From the NCBI GenBank assembly GCA_042862465.1, contig JASTVH010000008.1:1-64000 (forward strand): a DNA stretch of 64,000 bases, written 5' to 3'. Within the stretch, counting starts at the first letter, position 1. Each line of letters starts with the position of its first letter. Made by a program: the position numbers and the translations under genes. The notes beneath the pieces were generated by a model. That model made no database searches and was not told the DNA's origin. It saw only the letters and a program-made list of their open reading frames with translations. The DNA is from JASTVH01 sp042862465 (lineage in GTDB: Bacteria > Pseudomonadota > Gammaproteobacteria > Pseudomonadales > Oleiphilaceae). Positions 52,516-60,995 of this stretch are shown one piece after another.

Positions 52516-52698
52516 TTAATTGTTGGCATCGACAATGGAAACGCGGCTGGGTGTTTCCAGCCCCTGGATCGTGCCGTCACTTCCGCCTGACGAGCCGGAG
52601 TCGGCTGAGCTGCTGGAGGAGCTGGACGATCCGCCGCCACCACAACCGACGATGAACACTGTCATCAAGGCAAGGACAAATAATCTGTACCGCTTCAT
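52516..52698 (-). CDS. small Gly/Ser-rich lipoprotein
   Basis: 60 residues: signal peptide with lipobox IVGC (residues ~16-19), then CGGGG and a run of eight serines, and a C-terminal stretch GTIQGLETPSRVSIVDANN. A serine/glycine spacer after the lipidated cysteine is common in surface-anchored lipoproteins. GGGGA precedes the ATG. Directly upstream of the 708-residue secreted protein, so the C-terminal stretch may bind it. This is inference. Confidence 0.75.
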   Translation of the reverse strand: MKRYRLFVLALMTVFIVGCGGGGSSSSSSSSADSGSSGGSDGTIQGLETPSRVSIVDANN

Positions 52699-52918
52699 GG
52701 CTGGTTTTCCCCTGTGAGTATCTGAGTCGTCTGTAAGCCCAAAAACGCGACATCGAACGGCTGAAGAATGTGGAGGCCGTTCAATACATGTCGTGTGTAT
52801 TAAGGAATAGTTCAGAGGTGCAGGGAGTTCTGTTGTTGGTATGTATCGAAGGGTAAGAGCGGTTACGTTTGAATAGATTGTGAAACGTTAGGGTGCTAAA
52901 TAAAAAAGCGAACGATTT

Positions 52919-53464
52919 TCATGCCCGCCGATAACGCTCACGGACCATGTAGAGCGCAGCCATGACGCGGGCCTCCGTACAGTCCTCGCGTTCAAACAGG
53001 CTGTCGATGTCTTCCAGGGGCCAGGTCAGCACTTCCAGGGGTTCCGGCTCGTCGCCGGTGAGGCGTTTTTCGTAGAGCTGTTCCGCCAGGACTACGCGAA
53101 TCCGATGGCCCATATAGCCGGGGGACAATGACATTTCCTTGAGAAGGGTCAGTTGCTCGGCGCCGTAACCGATTTCCTCCATCATTTCCCGGTTGGCGGC
53201 CTGGCGCCAGTCTTCTCCGTGCTCGTAGAGGCCCTTGGGCAGTGTGATCTGGTAGTCTTCCAGTCCGGCGCCGTATTCGCGGATCAGCACCACGCGACCG
53301 TCAGCCAGCATCGGCACGCACATGACGCCGGGCAGGGGCGGCGTGCGCAGGCGTTCGAACACCCGCTCCTCGCCGTTGGAGAAACGCAGGTGCACCTCCT
53401 CAATGCCGAACAGGCGGCTGCGGGTGACCAGGCGGGTATCCAGAATCTCGGGTTTGTCTTCCAT
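52919..53464 (-). CDS. nudE: ADP-compound hydrolase NudE
   Basis: Nudix enzyme that hydrolyses ADP-ribose, NADH and related ADP-linked compounds. The 181 residues match NudE in length. The Nudix box is GLYEHGEDWRQAANREMMEE (about residues 91-110), preceded by VMCVPML and ITLPKG. The motif SLSPGYMGHRI follows the box. A class I repeat separates it from the next gene. Confidence 0.88.
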   Translation of the reverse strand: MEDKPEILDTRLVTRSRLFGIEEVHLRFSNGEERVFERLRTPPLPGVMCVPMLADGRVVLIREYGAGLEDYQITLPKGLYEHGEDWRQAANREMMEEIGYGAEQLTLLKEMSLSPGYMGHRIRVVLAEQLYEKRLTGDEPEPLEVLTWPLEDIDSLFEREDCTEARVMAALYMVRERYRRA

Positions 53465-53493
53465 GGCGGATCCGTCTCCGGAGTGGTGATGAA

Positions 53494-53518
53494 GCGTCCG
53501 ACGTCAGACGTCGGACGC
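53494..53518. repeat. class I hairpin repeat, short-loop form
   Basis: GCGTCCGACGT and ACGTCGGACGC pair perfectly over 11 bases around a CAG loop, between nudE and gabT. Confidence 0.85.
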
Positions 53519-53524
53519 CGGGTG

Positions 53525-54802
53525 TCAGCCCACTTCCTGCAGGCAGTCCTCAATCACCTTGAGGCCTTCCTCAAGCACGTTATCCTCGATGGTGACCGGC
53601 ATCAGCATGCGGATGGCATTGCCGTAGAGACCGCAGCTGAGCAGGATCAGGCCCTTTTCCTTGGCGCGCTTGGTCAGTTCCGCTGTCTTGGCCGGATCCG
53701 GCTTGCGGGACTGTTTGCTTTCCACCAACTCGAAGGCGGCCATGGGGCCGAGATTGCGGACGTTGTCGACACTGGGGAAGCGCTCTTGCCAGTCGGCCAG
53801 GCGTTTTTCCAGCTTCTCCCCCAGGGCCACGCTTTTCTGCAGGATGTTTTCCTCGTCCATGACCTGTAGCACGGCCAGCGCCGCGGCACAGGCCACCGGG
53901 TTGCCGCTGTAGGTGCCGCCGAGGCTGGCCGGGCCGGAGGCGTCCATGTATTCGGCATTACCCACGACAGCGGAGAGCGGCATGCCGTCGGCCAGACTCT
54001 TGGCCATGGTCACGATGTCCGGCTTGATGCCCATGTGCTCGTAGGAGAACAGCTTGCCGGTACGTCCGAAGCCGCTTTGAACTTCGTCGACGATCAGCAG
54101 GATGCCGTGCTCGTCGCAGATCTTGCGCAGTGACTGCATGAAGGAAGCCGGTGCGATATTGAAGCCACCCTCGCCCTGGACCGTCTCGACCACAATGGCC
54201 GCGCAACGGTGCTGGGGCAGGTCGGTCTTGAACACCATGTTAAGGGAGCGCAGGGCGTCCTCTTCGGTGACTCCGTGGTAGGGCAGCGGGAACTGGGCCC
54301 GGAAGATGTCGCCCGGCATGGGGCCAAAGTCGTTCTTGTAGGGCAGGACTTTTCCGGTCATGGCCATGGTCATCATGGTGCGGCCGTGGAAGCTGCCGTC
54401 GAAGCAGATGACGCCGGAGCGACCGGTTGCGGCGCGGGCAATCTTGACCGCATTCTCCAGCGCTTCGGCCCCGGAGTTGAACATGCACGCCTTGGCTGCG
54501 CTGCCGGTCAGCGGCGTTGCCTTGCAGAGCTTCTCCGCCAGTTGTACATAGGGAGCATAGGGCATCACCGTCTGGCAGGTGTGCATCAGCTTGTCCATCT
54601 GCTGCTTGACCGCCTCAACCACCTTGGGATGGCGGTGGCCGATGTTGAGTACGCCAATACCGCCGGCAAAGTCGATCATGCGGCGTCCGTCGGCATCCCA
54701 GAGCTCGGCGTTGGTGGCATGGTCGGCGAAAATCTCGTTGGGGCTGGCCGCACCGCTGGCCACATACTTTTCTTTTAGCGCGTTCAATTCGGCGTTGTTC
54801 AT
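53525..54802 (-). CDS. gabT: 4-aminobutyrate aminotransferase
   Basis: Transfers the amino group of GABA to 2-oxoglutarate, giving succinate semialdehyde. ATG at 54802 gives 425 residues. Seen: AGGIGVLNIGHRHPKV, FNSGAEALENAVKIAR, SFHGRTMMTM, the cofactor aspartate in LLIVDEVQSGFGRTG, and the PLP lysine in TMAKSLADGMPLSAVVG. No gabD is in the window. Related omega-aminotransferases (for example 5-aminovalerate) cannot be ruled out. Confidence 0.88.
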   Translation of the reverse strand: MNNAELNALKEKYVASGAASPNEIFADHATNAELWDADGRRMIDFAGGIGVLNIGHRHPKVVEAVKQQMDKLMHTCQTVMPYAPYVQLAEKLCKATPLTGSAAKACMFNSGAEALENAVKIARAATGRSGVICFDGSFHGRTMMTMAMTGKVLPYKNDFGPMPGDIFRAQFPLPYHGVTEEDALRSLNMVFKTDLPQHRCAAIVVETVQGEGGFNIAPASFMQSLRKICDEHGILLIVDEVQSGFGRTGKLFSYEHMGIKPDIVTMAKSLADGMPLSAVVGNAEYMDASGPASLGGTYSGNPVACAAALAVLQVMDEENILQKSVALGEKLEKRLADWQERFPSVDNVRNLGPMAAFELVESKQSRKPDPAKTAELTKRAKEKGLILLSCGLYGNAIRMLMPVTIEDNVLEEGLKVIEDCLQEVG

Positions 54803-54923
54803 AGGACATCCCATCCAAGCTTTGAGTTGACTGCGTTCTTCATCTTTACATTCTGGCGCGAAACTTCCAATTCAACCAAGGGCTGAAGCTATTGCGAATG
54901 TGTTGCATTGCACGAAGCTGTTT

Positions 54924-54970
54924 GACGTCCGACGTCCGACGTCCGACGTCCGACGTCCGACGTCCGACGC
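54924..54970. repeat. tandem array of the 7-mer GACGTCC
   Basis: Six head-to-tail copies of GACGTCC followed by GACGC, between gabT and the dehydrogenase gene whose stop it touches. The GACGC end matches the right end of class I repeats, so it looks like an expanded version of that family. Confidence 0.85.
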
Positions 54971-56134
54971 TCACTGCTGCAGCCTCTGGCAGATGGCGTC
55001 TCCTATCATGTTGGTACGTCGGGGGCCGGCTTCCTGGCTGGCGGCCAGGTCGGCGGCGACGGCGTCGAACAGTTGCCTGCCGGCCTCCGCGGTGGCCGCA
55101 TCCCGTTGCCCCAGCCATTCCAACATGCGGGCGGCGGTGAACAGCATGGCGGTGGGGTCGGCGAGGCCGTGCCCGGCGATGTCCGGGGCGCTGCCGTGAG
55201 TCGGTTCGAACATCGAAGGCACGTTTTCGTTGTCCGGGTTCAGGTTGCAGGAGGGGGCCACGCCCATGCCGCCGGACAGTACAGCGGCCAGGTCGGTGAG
55301 GATATCCCCCTGCAGATTGCTGGCCACCACCACATCGAACTGCCAGGGCGCCTGGACGAATTTCATGCAGGCGGCGTCCACCAACTCGTGGTGCGTGGCG
55401 ATGTCCGGGTATTCGGTGGCGATGGCGCCGAAGGCTTCGGTGTACATGTCGCCCCAGTATTTGAGGGCATTGCGTTTGGTCACCAGACAGACCTGGGCGT
55501 GGCGGTCGCGGCCATCGGGGTGGTGGAACTGCCGCTGGCGCCCTTCCTGCTCGCGGGCCCGGGCCCTGAGCCGTGCCTGCTCGAAGGCGTAGCGGATAAT
55601 ACGATCGGTGCCCTTGCGGGTGAACACTTCGGTCTGGGTGGCAATCTCGTCGGGGGTGCCGGCCTTGAGGCGTCCGCCCTGGCCGACGTATTCGCCTTCG
55701 CTGTTCTCGCGAATCACCAGCATATCCACGTCCTGGGCACGGTGGTCCGCCAGATAGGCGCGGGCGCCGGGCAACAGGCGGGCCGGGCGTTCACAGGCCC
55801 ACTGGTCGAAGCCTTTGCGGATATCCAGGAGCGGTGACAGGGACAGGCTGTCCGAGAGGACGTAGCGGTTCGGATCCGAGGTGGGTCCGGGATCGCCAAG
55901 GGCGCCCAGCAGGATGGCGTCATAGGCCGACAGCTGGCTGAGGCCGTCCTCGGGCATCATGCGTCCATGCTTCTGGTGCCAGGCGGTGGAAGGCCATTCC
56001 TTGACGTCCAGTTGCAGGTCGAGTGCGCCCTGGGTCTGCAGCGTTTCCAGCGCCTTGAGGGTCTGTTCCATCACTTCAGGCCCGATGCCATCACCGGGTA
56101 GCACCGCAATCCGCCAAGCCCTGGGCGTGCCCAT
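54971..56134 (-). CDS. isocitrate/isopropylmalate-family dehydrogenase, tartrate/D-malate type
   Basis: NAD(P)- and metal-dependent oxidative decarboxylase. The ATG at 56134 with GGAGGAG upstream gives 387 residues. Family motifs: IAVLPGDGIGPEV, GFDQWACERPARLLPG, VIRENSEGEY, the metal site NLQGDILTDLAAVLSGGMGVAPS and EPTHGSAPDIAGHGLADP. The motifs are closest to tartrate dehydrogenase/DmlA. An unusual Arg/His/Gln-rich insert of about 20 residues (region RAREQEGRQRQFHHPDGRDRHA, in part) lies before VTKRNALKYW. The final 3' end abuts the GACGTCC array. Confidence 0.82.
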   Translation of the reverse strand: MGTPRAWRIAVLPGDGIGPEVMEQTLKALETLQTQGALDLQLDVKEWPSTAWHQKHGRMMPEDGLSQLSAYDAILLGALGDPGPTSDPNRYVLSDSLSLSPLLDIRKGFDQWACERPARLLPGARAYLADHRAQDVDMLVIRENSEGEYVGQGGRLKAGTPDEIATQTEVFTRKGTDRIIRYAFEQARLRARAREQEGRQRQFHHPDGRDRHAQVCLVTKRNALKYWGDMYTEAFGAIATEYPDIATHHELVDAACMKFVQAPWQFDVVVASNLQGDILTDLAAVLSGGMGVAPSCNLNPDNENVPSMFEPTHGSAPDIAGHGLADPTAMLFTAARMLEWLGQRDAATAEAGRQLFDAVAADLAASQEAGPRRTNMIGDAICQRLQQ

Positions 56135-56236
56135 AATCATCTCCTCCAACGCTGTGTTCCATGTTTGCCGGGCAAGCAATTGTTGCTTCCCTTGTGGCAG
56201 TGTAGCCACGAAAGGGCAACAGCCCAACCGCTGCGC

Positions 56237-58642
56237 TCAACCGATGTTCCGGGCCTGGGTGGTCCGGCTGTGTTGCAGCACCTTTTCCAGCGGTTCGGGG
56301 CGATGAAGCGCAAAGCCCTGTACGTAGTCCACGCCCACCTGTCGGAGGAAGGCGACCGATTCCATGTCTTCGACACACTCGGCCACGGTCAACTTGCCAA
56401 GCGCCTTGCCGACGTCATGGATGGCCTTGACCACAGCCTGGTCCTGCGCGTTATCGGCGATATAGCGTACGAAGGTGCCGTCGATCTTGATCAGGTCCAC
56501 CGGCAGATTCTTGAGGTATCCGAAAGAGGACAGGCCGCTGCCGAAATCGTCCAGGGCCACCTGGCAGCCGTGTTGGCGAACCTGGCGGAAGAAATTCTGG
56601 GCCTCCTTGAGGTTGGCGATCGCCGCCGTTTCGGTCACCTCAAAGCACAGCTTGTGGCCGGGGATGTCCCAGCGGATCAGGCTGTCGAGCACGAACTGGA
56701 GGTAGTCCGGTGATCCCAGGGAAACTCCCGAGGCGTTGATGTGGCAGCAGTCCAGGCCGTCCAGCTTGTCGCGGTTTTCGGACAGGTGGCGCAGCGCCAG
56801 GTTGAACACTTCCTGGTCGATCTGGCCGATCAGGTTGTAACGTTCCGCCGAGGGCAGGAAGGCCCCCGGGGTGTGGATGCGTCCCTGTTCGTCTTCCAGT
56901 CGCACCAGGGCCTCAATGCGCGGCTTGTCGCCCTCGTGCGTGGTGTCGATGCGCTGGGCATACAGTCGCAGCCGGTGGGCCTCGAGCGCGCCCCGTAGCG
57001 TCGAAAGCCATTCCAGGCTAACGTTGTATTCCTCGACCGCCTTGTTGCCGGCCTGGTAGGCGTGCACCTGGTTGCGACCCATATCCTTGGCCAGATGACA
57101 GGCGGTGTCCGCGGCGCGCAGGACAGCGATCACGTCCCCGGTCTGGGGCGATATTTCCGCCAGGCCAATGGTGGCGGAAACCCGGAAACTCTTGTCGGCC
57201 CAGCCGAACACGAATTCAGTCAGTGCCCGGCGAATTTTGTCGGCCGCTTCAAAGGCCCCGTCCAGGTCCGTCTCGTGGAGAATGACGGCGAATTCGTCGC
57301 CCCCAAGGCGGCCCACCACGTCGGTTTCACGGACCTGGCCATCGAGCACCTCGCTGAGTGATTTCAGCAACTGGTCGCCCGCCAGATGGCCGCAGGTGTC
57401 GTTAACCACCTTGAACTGATCCAGGTCGATAAAGCACAGCACATGGCTGATACCATCGCGTTTGGACTTATCGATGGCATGGTTAAGGCGGCGTTCCATT
57501 TCCCGTCGGTTGAAAAGGCCGGTCAGGTCGTCATGGCGGGCCTGGTAGGTCAGTCTGTCAGCCAGCTCGTGGGCTTCGGTGATGTCCTCGACGATCGAGA
57601 TAATCTGCTCGGGATGACCATCGTCGTCATAGGTCATGGAAGAGGTCTGTTTGACCCAGATCAGGCAGCCGTCTCCGCGGATAAATCGCTTCTCGCTGGT
57701 ATAGCTGTCGAGCCGGCCCTGTTTGATGGCGCGACGCTGTTCCACCGACCTTTGAATATCGTCCGGATGGGTGAATACGGTGTAGCTTTGGTCAATCAGT
57801 TCCTCCCGTGAACGTCCCAGGGTTCGGCAGAGGGCTTCGTTGGCGTCCTGTATCATGCCGTTCAGATCCAGCTGCGCCATGCCCACCGCAGCCTGGTCGA
57901 AGGCGGCCTGAAAGCGGCGATCACGGCTGCGCAGCCATTCCATCATGCGATAGCCCACGTAGGCGAGGGTGGTGCAGTACAGCAGGGCGAGGAATATGGC
58001 GCCGCCCACCAGAACCTTTTTCAGGAGGCGCACGCCGTTGGTGATCGAGACCACGAAATGGTTCGCCAGAGCCGTAGCCCGATCGTGGAGTGCCGATAGG
58101 CGCTGCAGCAGGCGCTGGCGTTCGGGCTCACTGGCATTCCCTTTCAGCACGGTGGTGCGGGCTTCCTGCAGCAGGTTTTGCAGGCGCAGCAGTGCCTCGT
58201 CACTTCGGCGCCAATCGCTGACGGCTTCCCGGAAGTAGGGCAGCCAGCGAAAATTTTCATAGAGAAAGATCATGCTGCTGATGTCTTCCGGCGCGTTGGA
58301 ACCCCTCAACAATCCCTCTCGCGCCCGCTCCGGTGCCGGCGCTTCTTCATCCATGGCCTGCCGCGCGCGCATGTCAGCCAGGGGAATGGCCAACGCTTTG
58401 CGGGCGGCACGGTAATCACTGGGGGCGCCGGAACTGATGAAGCGGTCAAGCGCGTAGGAGGACGCAGAAATGCCTCTGGTCCAGTGGTGGGAGCCCGTCA
58501 CGTAAGCCTGGGCACCGGATTGCATTTCCAGCGCCAGAATGGTCAGAATCAGGGCGAGACCGGTCATGGCGACCAGTGTTCCCAGCCCCATGAACAGCAC
58601 GTGTTTGTAGCGGCGGCTTGCCTTGCTGTTGTCCCGCTTCAC
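56237..58642 (-). CDS. membrane sensor with PAS, GGDEF and EAL domains
   Basis: GTG start with AAGGGAG upstream. The 801 residues have an N-terminal membrane segment (about 15-38), a periplasmic sensor part, a second membrane segment near 215-235, a PAS domain (DRRFQAAFDQAAVGMAQLDLNG, about 243-360), a GGDEF domain with intact LGGDEF (about 447) and an EAL domain with intact EALVR. The DDFGSGLSSFGYLKNL loop is complete. Both enzyme activities are possible. The dehydrogenase gene follows on the same strand after about 100 bases. Confidence 0.9.
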   Translation of the reverse strand: MKRDNSKASRRYKHVLFMGLGTLVAMTGLALILTILALEMQSGAQAYVTGSHHWTRGISASSYALDRFISSGAPSDYRAARKALAIPLADMRARQAMDEEAPAPERAREGLLRGSNAPEDISSMIFLYENFRWLPYFREAVSDWRRSDEALLRLQNLLQEARTTVLKGNASEPERQRLLQRLSALHDRATALANHFVVSITNGVRLLKKVLVGGAIFLALLYCTTLAYVGYRMMEWLRSRDRRFQAAFDQAAVGMAQLDLNGMIQDANEALCRTLGRSREELIDQSYTVFTHPDDIQRSVEQRRAIKQGRLDSYTSEKRFIRGDGCLIWVKQTSSMTYDDDGHPEQIISIVEDITEAHELADRLTYQARHDDLTGLFNRREMERRLNHAIDKSKRDGISHVLCFIDLDQFKVVNDTCGHLAGDQLLKSLSEVLDGQVRETDVVGRLGGDEFAVILHETDLDGAFEAADKIRRALTEFVFGWADKSFRVSATIGLAEISPQTGDVIAVLRAADTACHLAKDMGRNQVHAYQAGNKAVEEYNVSLEWLSTLRGALEAHRLRLYAQRIDTTHEGDKPRIEALVRLEDEQGRIHTPGAFLPSAERYNLIGQIDQEVFNLALRHLSENRDKLDGLDCCHINASGVSLGSPDYLQFVLDSLIRWDIPGHKLCFEVTETAAIANLKEAQNFFRQVRQHGCQVALDDFGSGLSSFGYLKNLPVDLIKIDGTFVRYIADNAQDQAVVKAIHDVGKALGKLTVAECVEDMESVAFLRQVGVDYVQGFALHRPEPLEKVLQHSRTTQARNIG

Positions 58643-58850
58643 CGAAGCTCCCTTGCCAGCGAAGAAATGGTGAAGTTGGAGGCCGATGGTCCTGTCACCA
58701 ACTTCAACATGTATTCATAAGAGCGCACTCGTAAAGCATAGCAACTGGATTTGCCACATGATGTAAAATTGCTGGCCCAGGACCATGCAGCGCCCCTGGC
58801 CATCTGTGCTAGCCTAACCACAAATTGCCTGTAAAACGAGGAGATGGCCG

Positions 58851-59612
58851 ATGGCGGAGGGGGAGCTGTTTGATGAGTCCCGTTGTGAATATTGTGTAAA
58901 AGGGGCGGGGCTGGATTTCGACTTCTCGTTTGCCTATCAACCCATTATCGATGCCGAGGAACGGCGGGTCTGGGGGCATGAGGCGTTGGTTCGGGGGGTT
59001 AACGGCGAGGGGGCCGGCACCATCCTGTCCCGGGTCACGGAAAAGAACCAGTACCCCTTTGACCAGGCCTGCCGGGTGCGGGCCGTGCGGTTGGCCTCGC
59101 AGCTGGGGATCGATGGTTTTCTCTCCATCAATTTCCTGCCTCACGCGGTCTACCGGCCTGAGCACTGCATTCGGACCACCCTGGCCGCGGCCAAGCGTTA
59201 TGGGGTGGATACCCGCAAACTGATGTTCGAGCTGACCGAAAACCAGCAGCTCACTTCAACTGACCATCTTGAGGACATCATCCGGACCTATCAGAGCCTG
59301 GGTTTTTTGACGGCCCTGGATGACTTTGGCGCCGGCTACTCCCGTCTCAATCTGTTGATCTCCTGTCCGCCCCAGTTCCTGAAACTGGATATGCAGCTCA
59401 TTCGAAATATTCACGAAAGTCCCCGAAAGCAGGCCCTGGTGGAGGGGATTGCCCTGTCCATGGATCGCCTCGGTATCCAGGTGATTGCAGAGGGGGTGGA
59501 ATACGAAGAAGAATACCGGTGGTTGCGCCAGCAGGGCATTCGCTATTACCAGGGTTTCCTGTTTGCCAAGCCGGGATTCGAGCATTTTCCCGAACCCTAT
59601 TACCCCGACTGA
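58851..59612 (+). CDS. stand-alone EAL-domain protein
   Basis: The ATG at 58851 with GAGGAG upstream gives 253 residues. A short N-terminus holds two cysteines spaced CEYC (residues ~12-15). The EAL domain has EALVRG, INFLP, ELTEN, DDFGAGYS, LKLD and EGVE, so metal and catalytic residues for cyclic-di-GMP hydrolysis are present. No membrane part or GGDEF. It is divergent from the sensor at 56237-58642, and the pair may act in opposition. Confidence 0.88.
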   Translation: MAEGELFDESRCEYCVKGAGLDFDFSFAYQPIIDAEERRVWGHEALVRGVNGEGAGTILSRVTEKNQYPFDQACRVRAVRLASQLGIDGFLSINFLPHAVYRPEHCIRTTLAAAKRYGVDTRKLMFELTENQQLTSTDHLEDIIRTYQSLGFLTALDDFGAGYSRLNLLISCPPQFLKLDMQLIRNIHESPRKQALVEGIALSMDRLGIQVIAEGVEYEEEYRWLRQQGIRYYQGFLFAKPGFEHFPEPYYPD

Positions 59613-59627
59613 ACGGCGGATAATCCT

Positions 59628-59972
59628 ATGGCTTATCGTTTGCTGGTCATGGTGCTGGCGCTGGTGCTGGTGGGGCTGGTCTTTGCCTGTTTCTGGCTGG
59701 GTAGCGCGGCGTTTCTAAAGCAGCACGGCGAAACCCGCGAGATTGCCGAGCGTGCCCGCGTTATGGCGATGTGGACCTTTATGGGCTTTGGTGTCGGCTT
59801 GATCTTTGTCGGTCTGGGCGGGCCCATCCTGGGCAGCTACGCATTCTGCCGGGTTGCCCGCCAGGAAGTGGACGTGCCTTTGGCCACATCGCTGCTGTGG
59901 GGCATCGGCATCGTGTTGCCTACTTCAATCCTGGCTGCCGCTCTGGTCGCCTTCGCCGTGCTTACCCAGTGA
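59628..59972 (+). CDS. small membrane protein of unknown function
   Basis: The 114 residues form three membrane segments (about 4-27, 48-72 and 86-112). No family recognised. The start is 15 bases after the EAL gene, so they share a transcript. The last 48 bases overlap the 3' end of the LysR gene on the opposite strand. Confidence 0.6.
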   Translation: MAYRLLVMVLALVLVGLVFACFWLGSAAFLKQHGETREIAERARVMAMWTFMGFGVGLIFVGLGGPILGSYAFCRVARQEVDVPLATSLLWGIGIVLPTSILAAALVAFAVLTQ

Positions 59973-60866
59973 TACCGCCTTATGCAGGCGTTCCCGTAGC
60001 CACAGCAAAGCCGGCTCCCGTTCGAAAGGCTTGTGCCAGTATAGGTGAACGTCGATCGGCGGCATGCTGGCCGGGGCGTCTACACACTGTACCGCCAGAT
60101 GCTGGCTGATGATGCGGGCATAGGTGTCCGGCATGGTGACCAGCAGGTCGGTACTCTGGGCCACCCGGCAGGCGGCAAAGTAGTGCTGGCAGCGCAGGGC
60201 CACCTGGCGGTGGTGACCCTGGCGACTGAGCTCGAAGTCCTCGAGCCCTGGACCTTCCGTGCGCGATGACACCAGGATGTGCCGGCAGGCCAGATAATCC
60301 TCCAGCCTCATGGTACCGCCAATGACCCGGGGATGATCCTTCCTCGCCACCACCACCAGCCGGTCTTCATGCAGCCGTTCATGGGCGGTCTGCTCCCCCA
60401 CCGGCAACATCACGTCCACCGCGAAATCCAGCTGCCCGCCGGCCAGTTGCGCCTCCATGTCCCGCCGGGAGGTGCGCTGGCTCACGATCGAGATATTGGG
60501 GTAGTGGGCCAGATCGGACAGCAGATTGGGAAGGAAGGTGGATTCCAGCACATCCCGAAGGGCGAGATTAAACACCTTGTATTGGGCAGCCGGCTCGAAC
60601 AGATGGAACTGATTCAGGGCCGACTGGATCTGCCCCAGCCCCGGACGTACGGTTTCCGCCAGACGCTTGGCGGTGGGGGTGGGCACCATGCGGTTGCCCT
60701 GGCGCATGAACAGCGGATCGTTGAAGTGGTCCCGCAGCCGCGACAGGGCATGGCTGACGGCCGGCTGGGTCAGGTGCAGGACGCGGCTGGCCTTGGTCAG
60801 GCTGCCTTCGCGGAAGATGGTATCGAAGACGGTCAGCAGGTTCAGGTCGAGACGATGCAGTGCCAT
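59925..60866 (-). CDS. LysR-family transcriptional regulator
   Basis: The 313 residues start with a winged helix (LDLNLLTVFDTIFREGSLTKASRVLHLTQPAVSHALSRLR read through, residues 6-45) and an effector domain. N-terminal pattern as in the NodD/LeuO-like LysR subgroup. Divergent from the acyl-CoA dehydrogenase operon, the likely target. The C-terminus overlaps the small membrane gene by 48 bases in the opposite direction. Confidence 0.88.
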   Translation of the reverse strand: MALHRLDLNLLTVFDTIFREGSLTKASRVLHLTQPAVSHALSRLRDHFNDPLFMRQGNRMVPTPTAKRLAETVRPGLGQIQSALNQFHLFEPAAQYKVFNLALRDVLESTFLPNLLSDLAHYPNISIVSQRTSRRDMEAQLAGGQLDFAVDVMLPVGEQTAHERLHEDRLVVVARKDHPRVIGGTMRLEDYLACRHILVSSRTEGPGLEDFELSRQGHHRQVALRCQHYFAACRVAQSTDLLVTMPDTYARIISQHLAVQCVDAPASMPPIDVHLYWHKPFEREPALLWLRERLHKAVSLGKHGEGDQSGSQD

Positions 60867-60901
60867 GGGCCATCCCTGGTCGGTGTTCGTTGTATAAGTA
60901 T

Positions 60902-60936
60902 GGCGAATTAAGCGGGATAAAGAAAATTCATTCGCC
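60902..60936. promoter_or_regulatory. inverted repeat between LysR and acyl-CoA dehydrogenase genes
   Basis: GGCGAAT at 60902-60908 and ATTCGCC at 60930-60936 form a dyad within the divergent promoter region. It is a candidate LysR binding site. Confidence 0.45.
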
Positions 60937-60995
60937 TTATTTTTGACCCCTCCATAGACTGTTTGCAGTTTTAAACGACATGTGGGGTGAGCATC

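Noticed and set aside
54924..54970. Tandem repeats considered as a CRISPR array
   Set aside because: The unit is only 7 bases with no spacers and no cas genes nearby.
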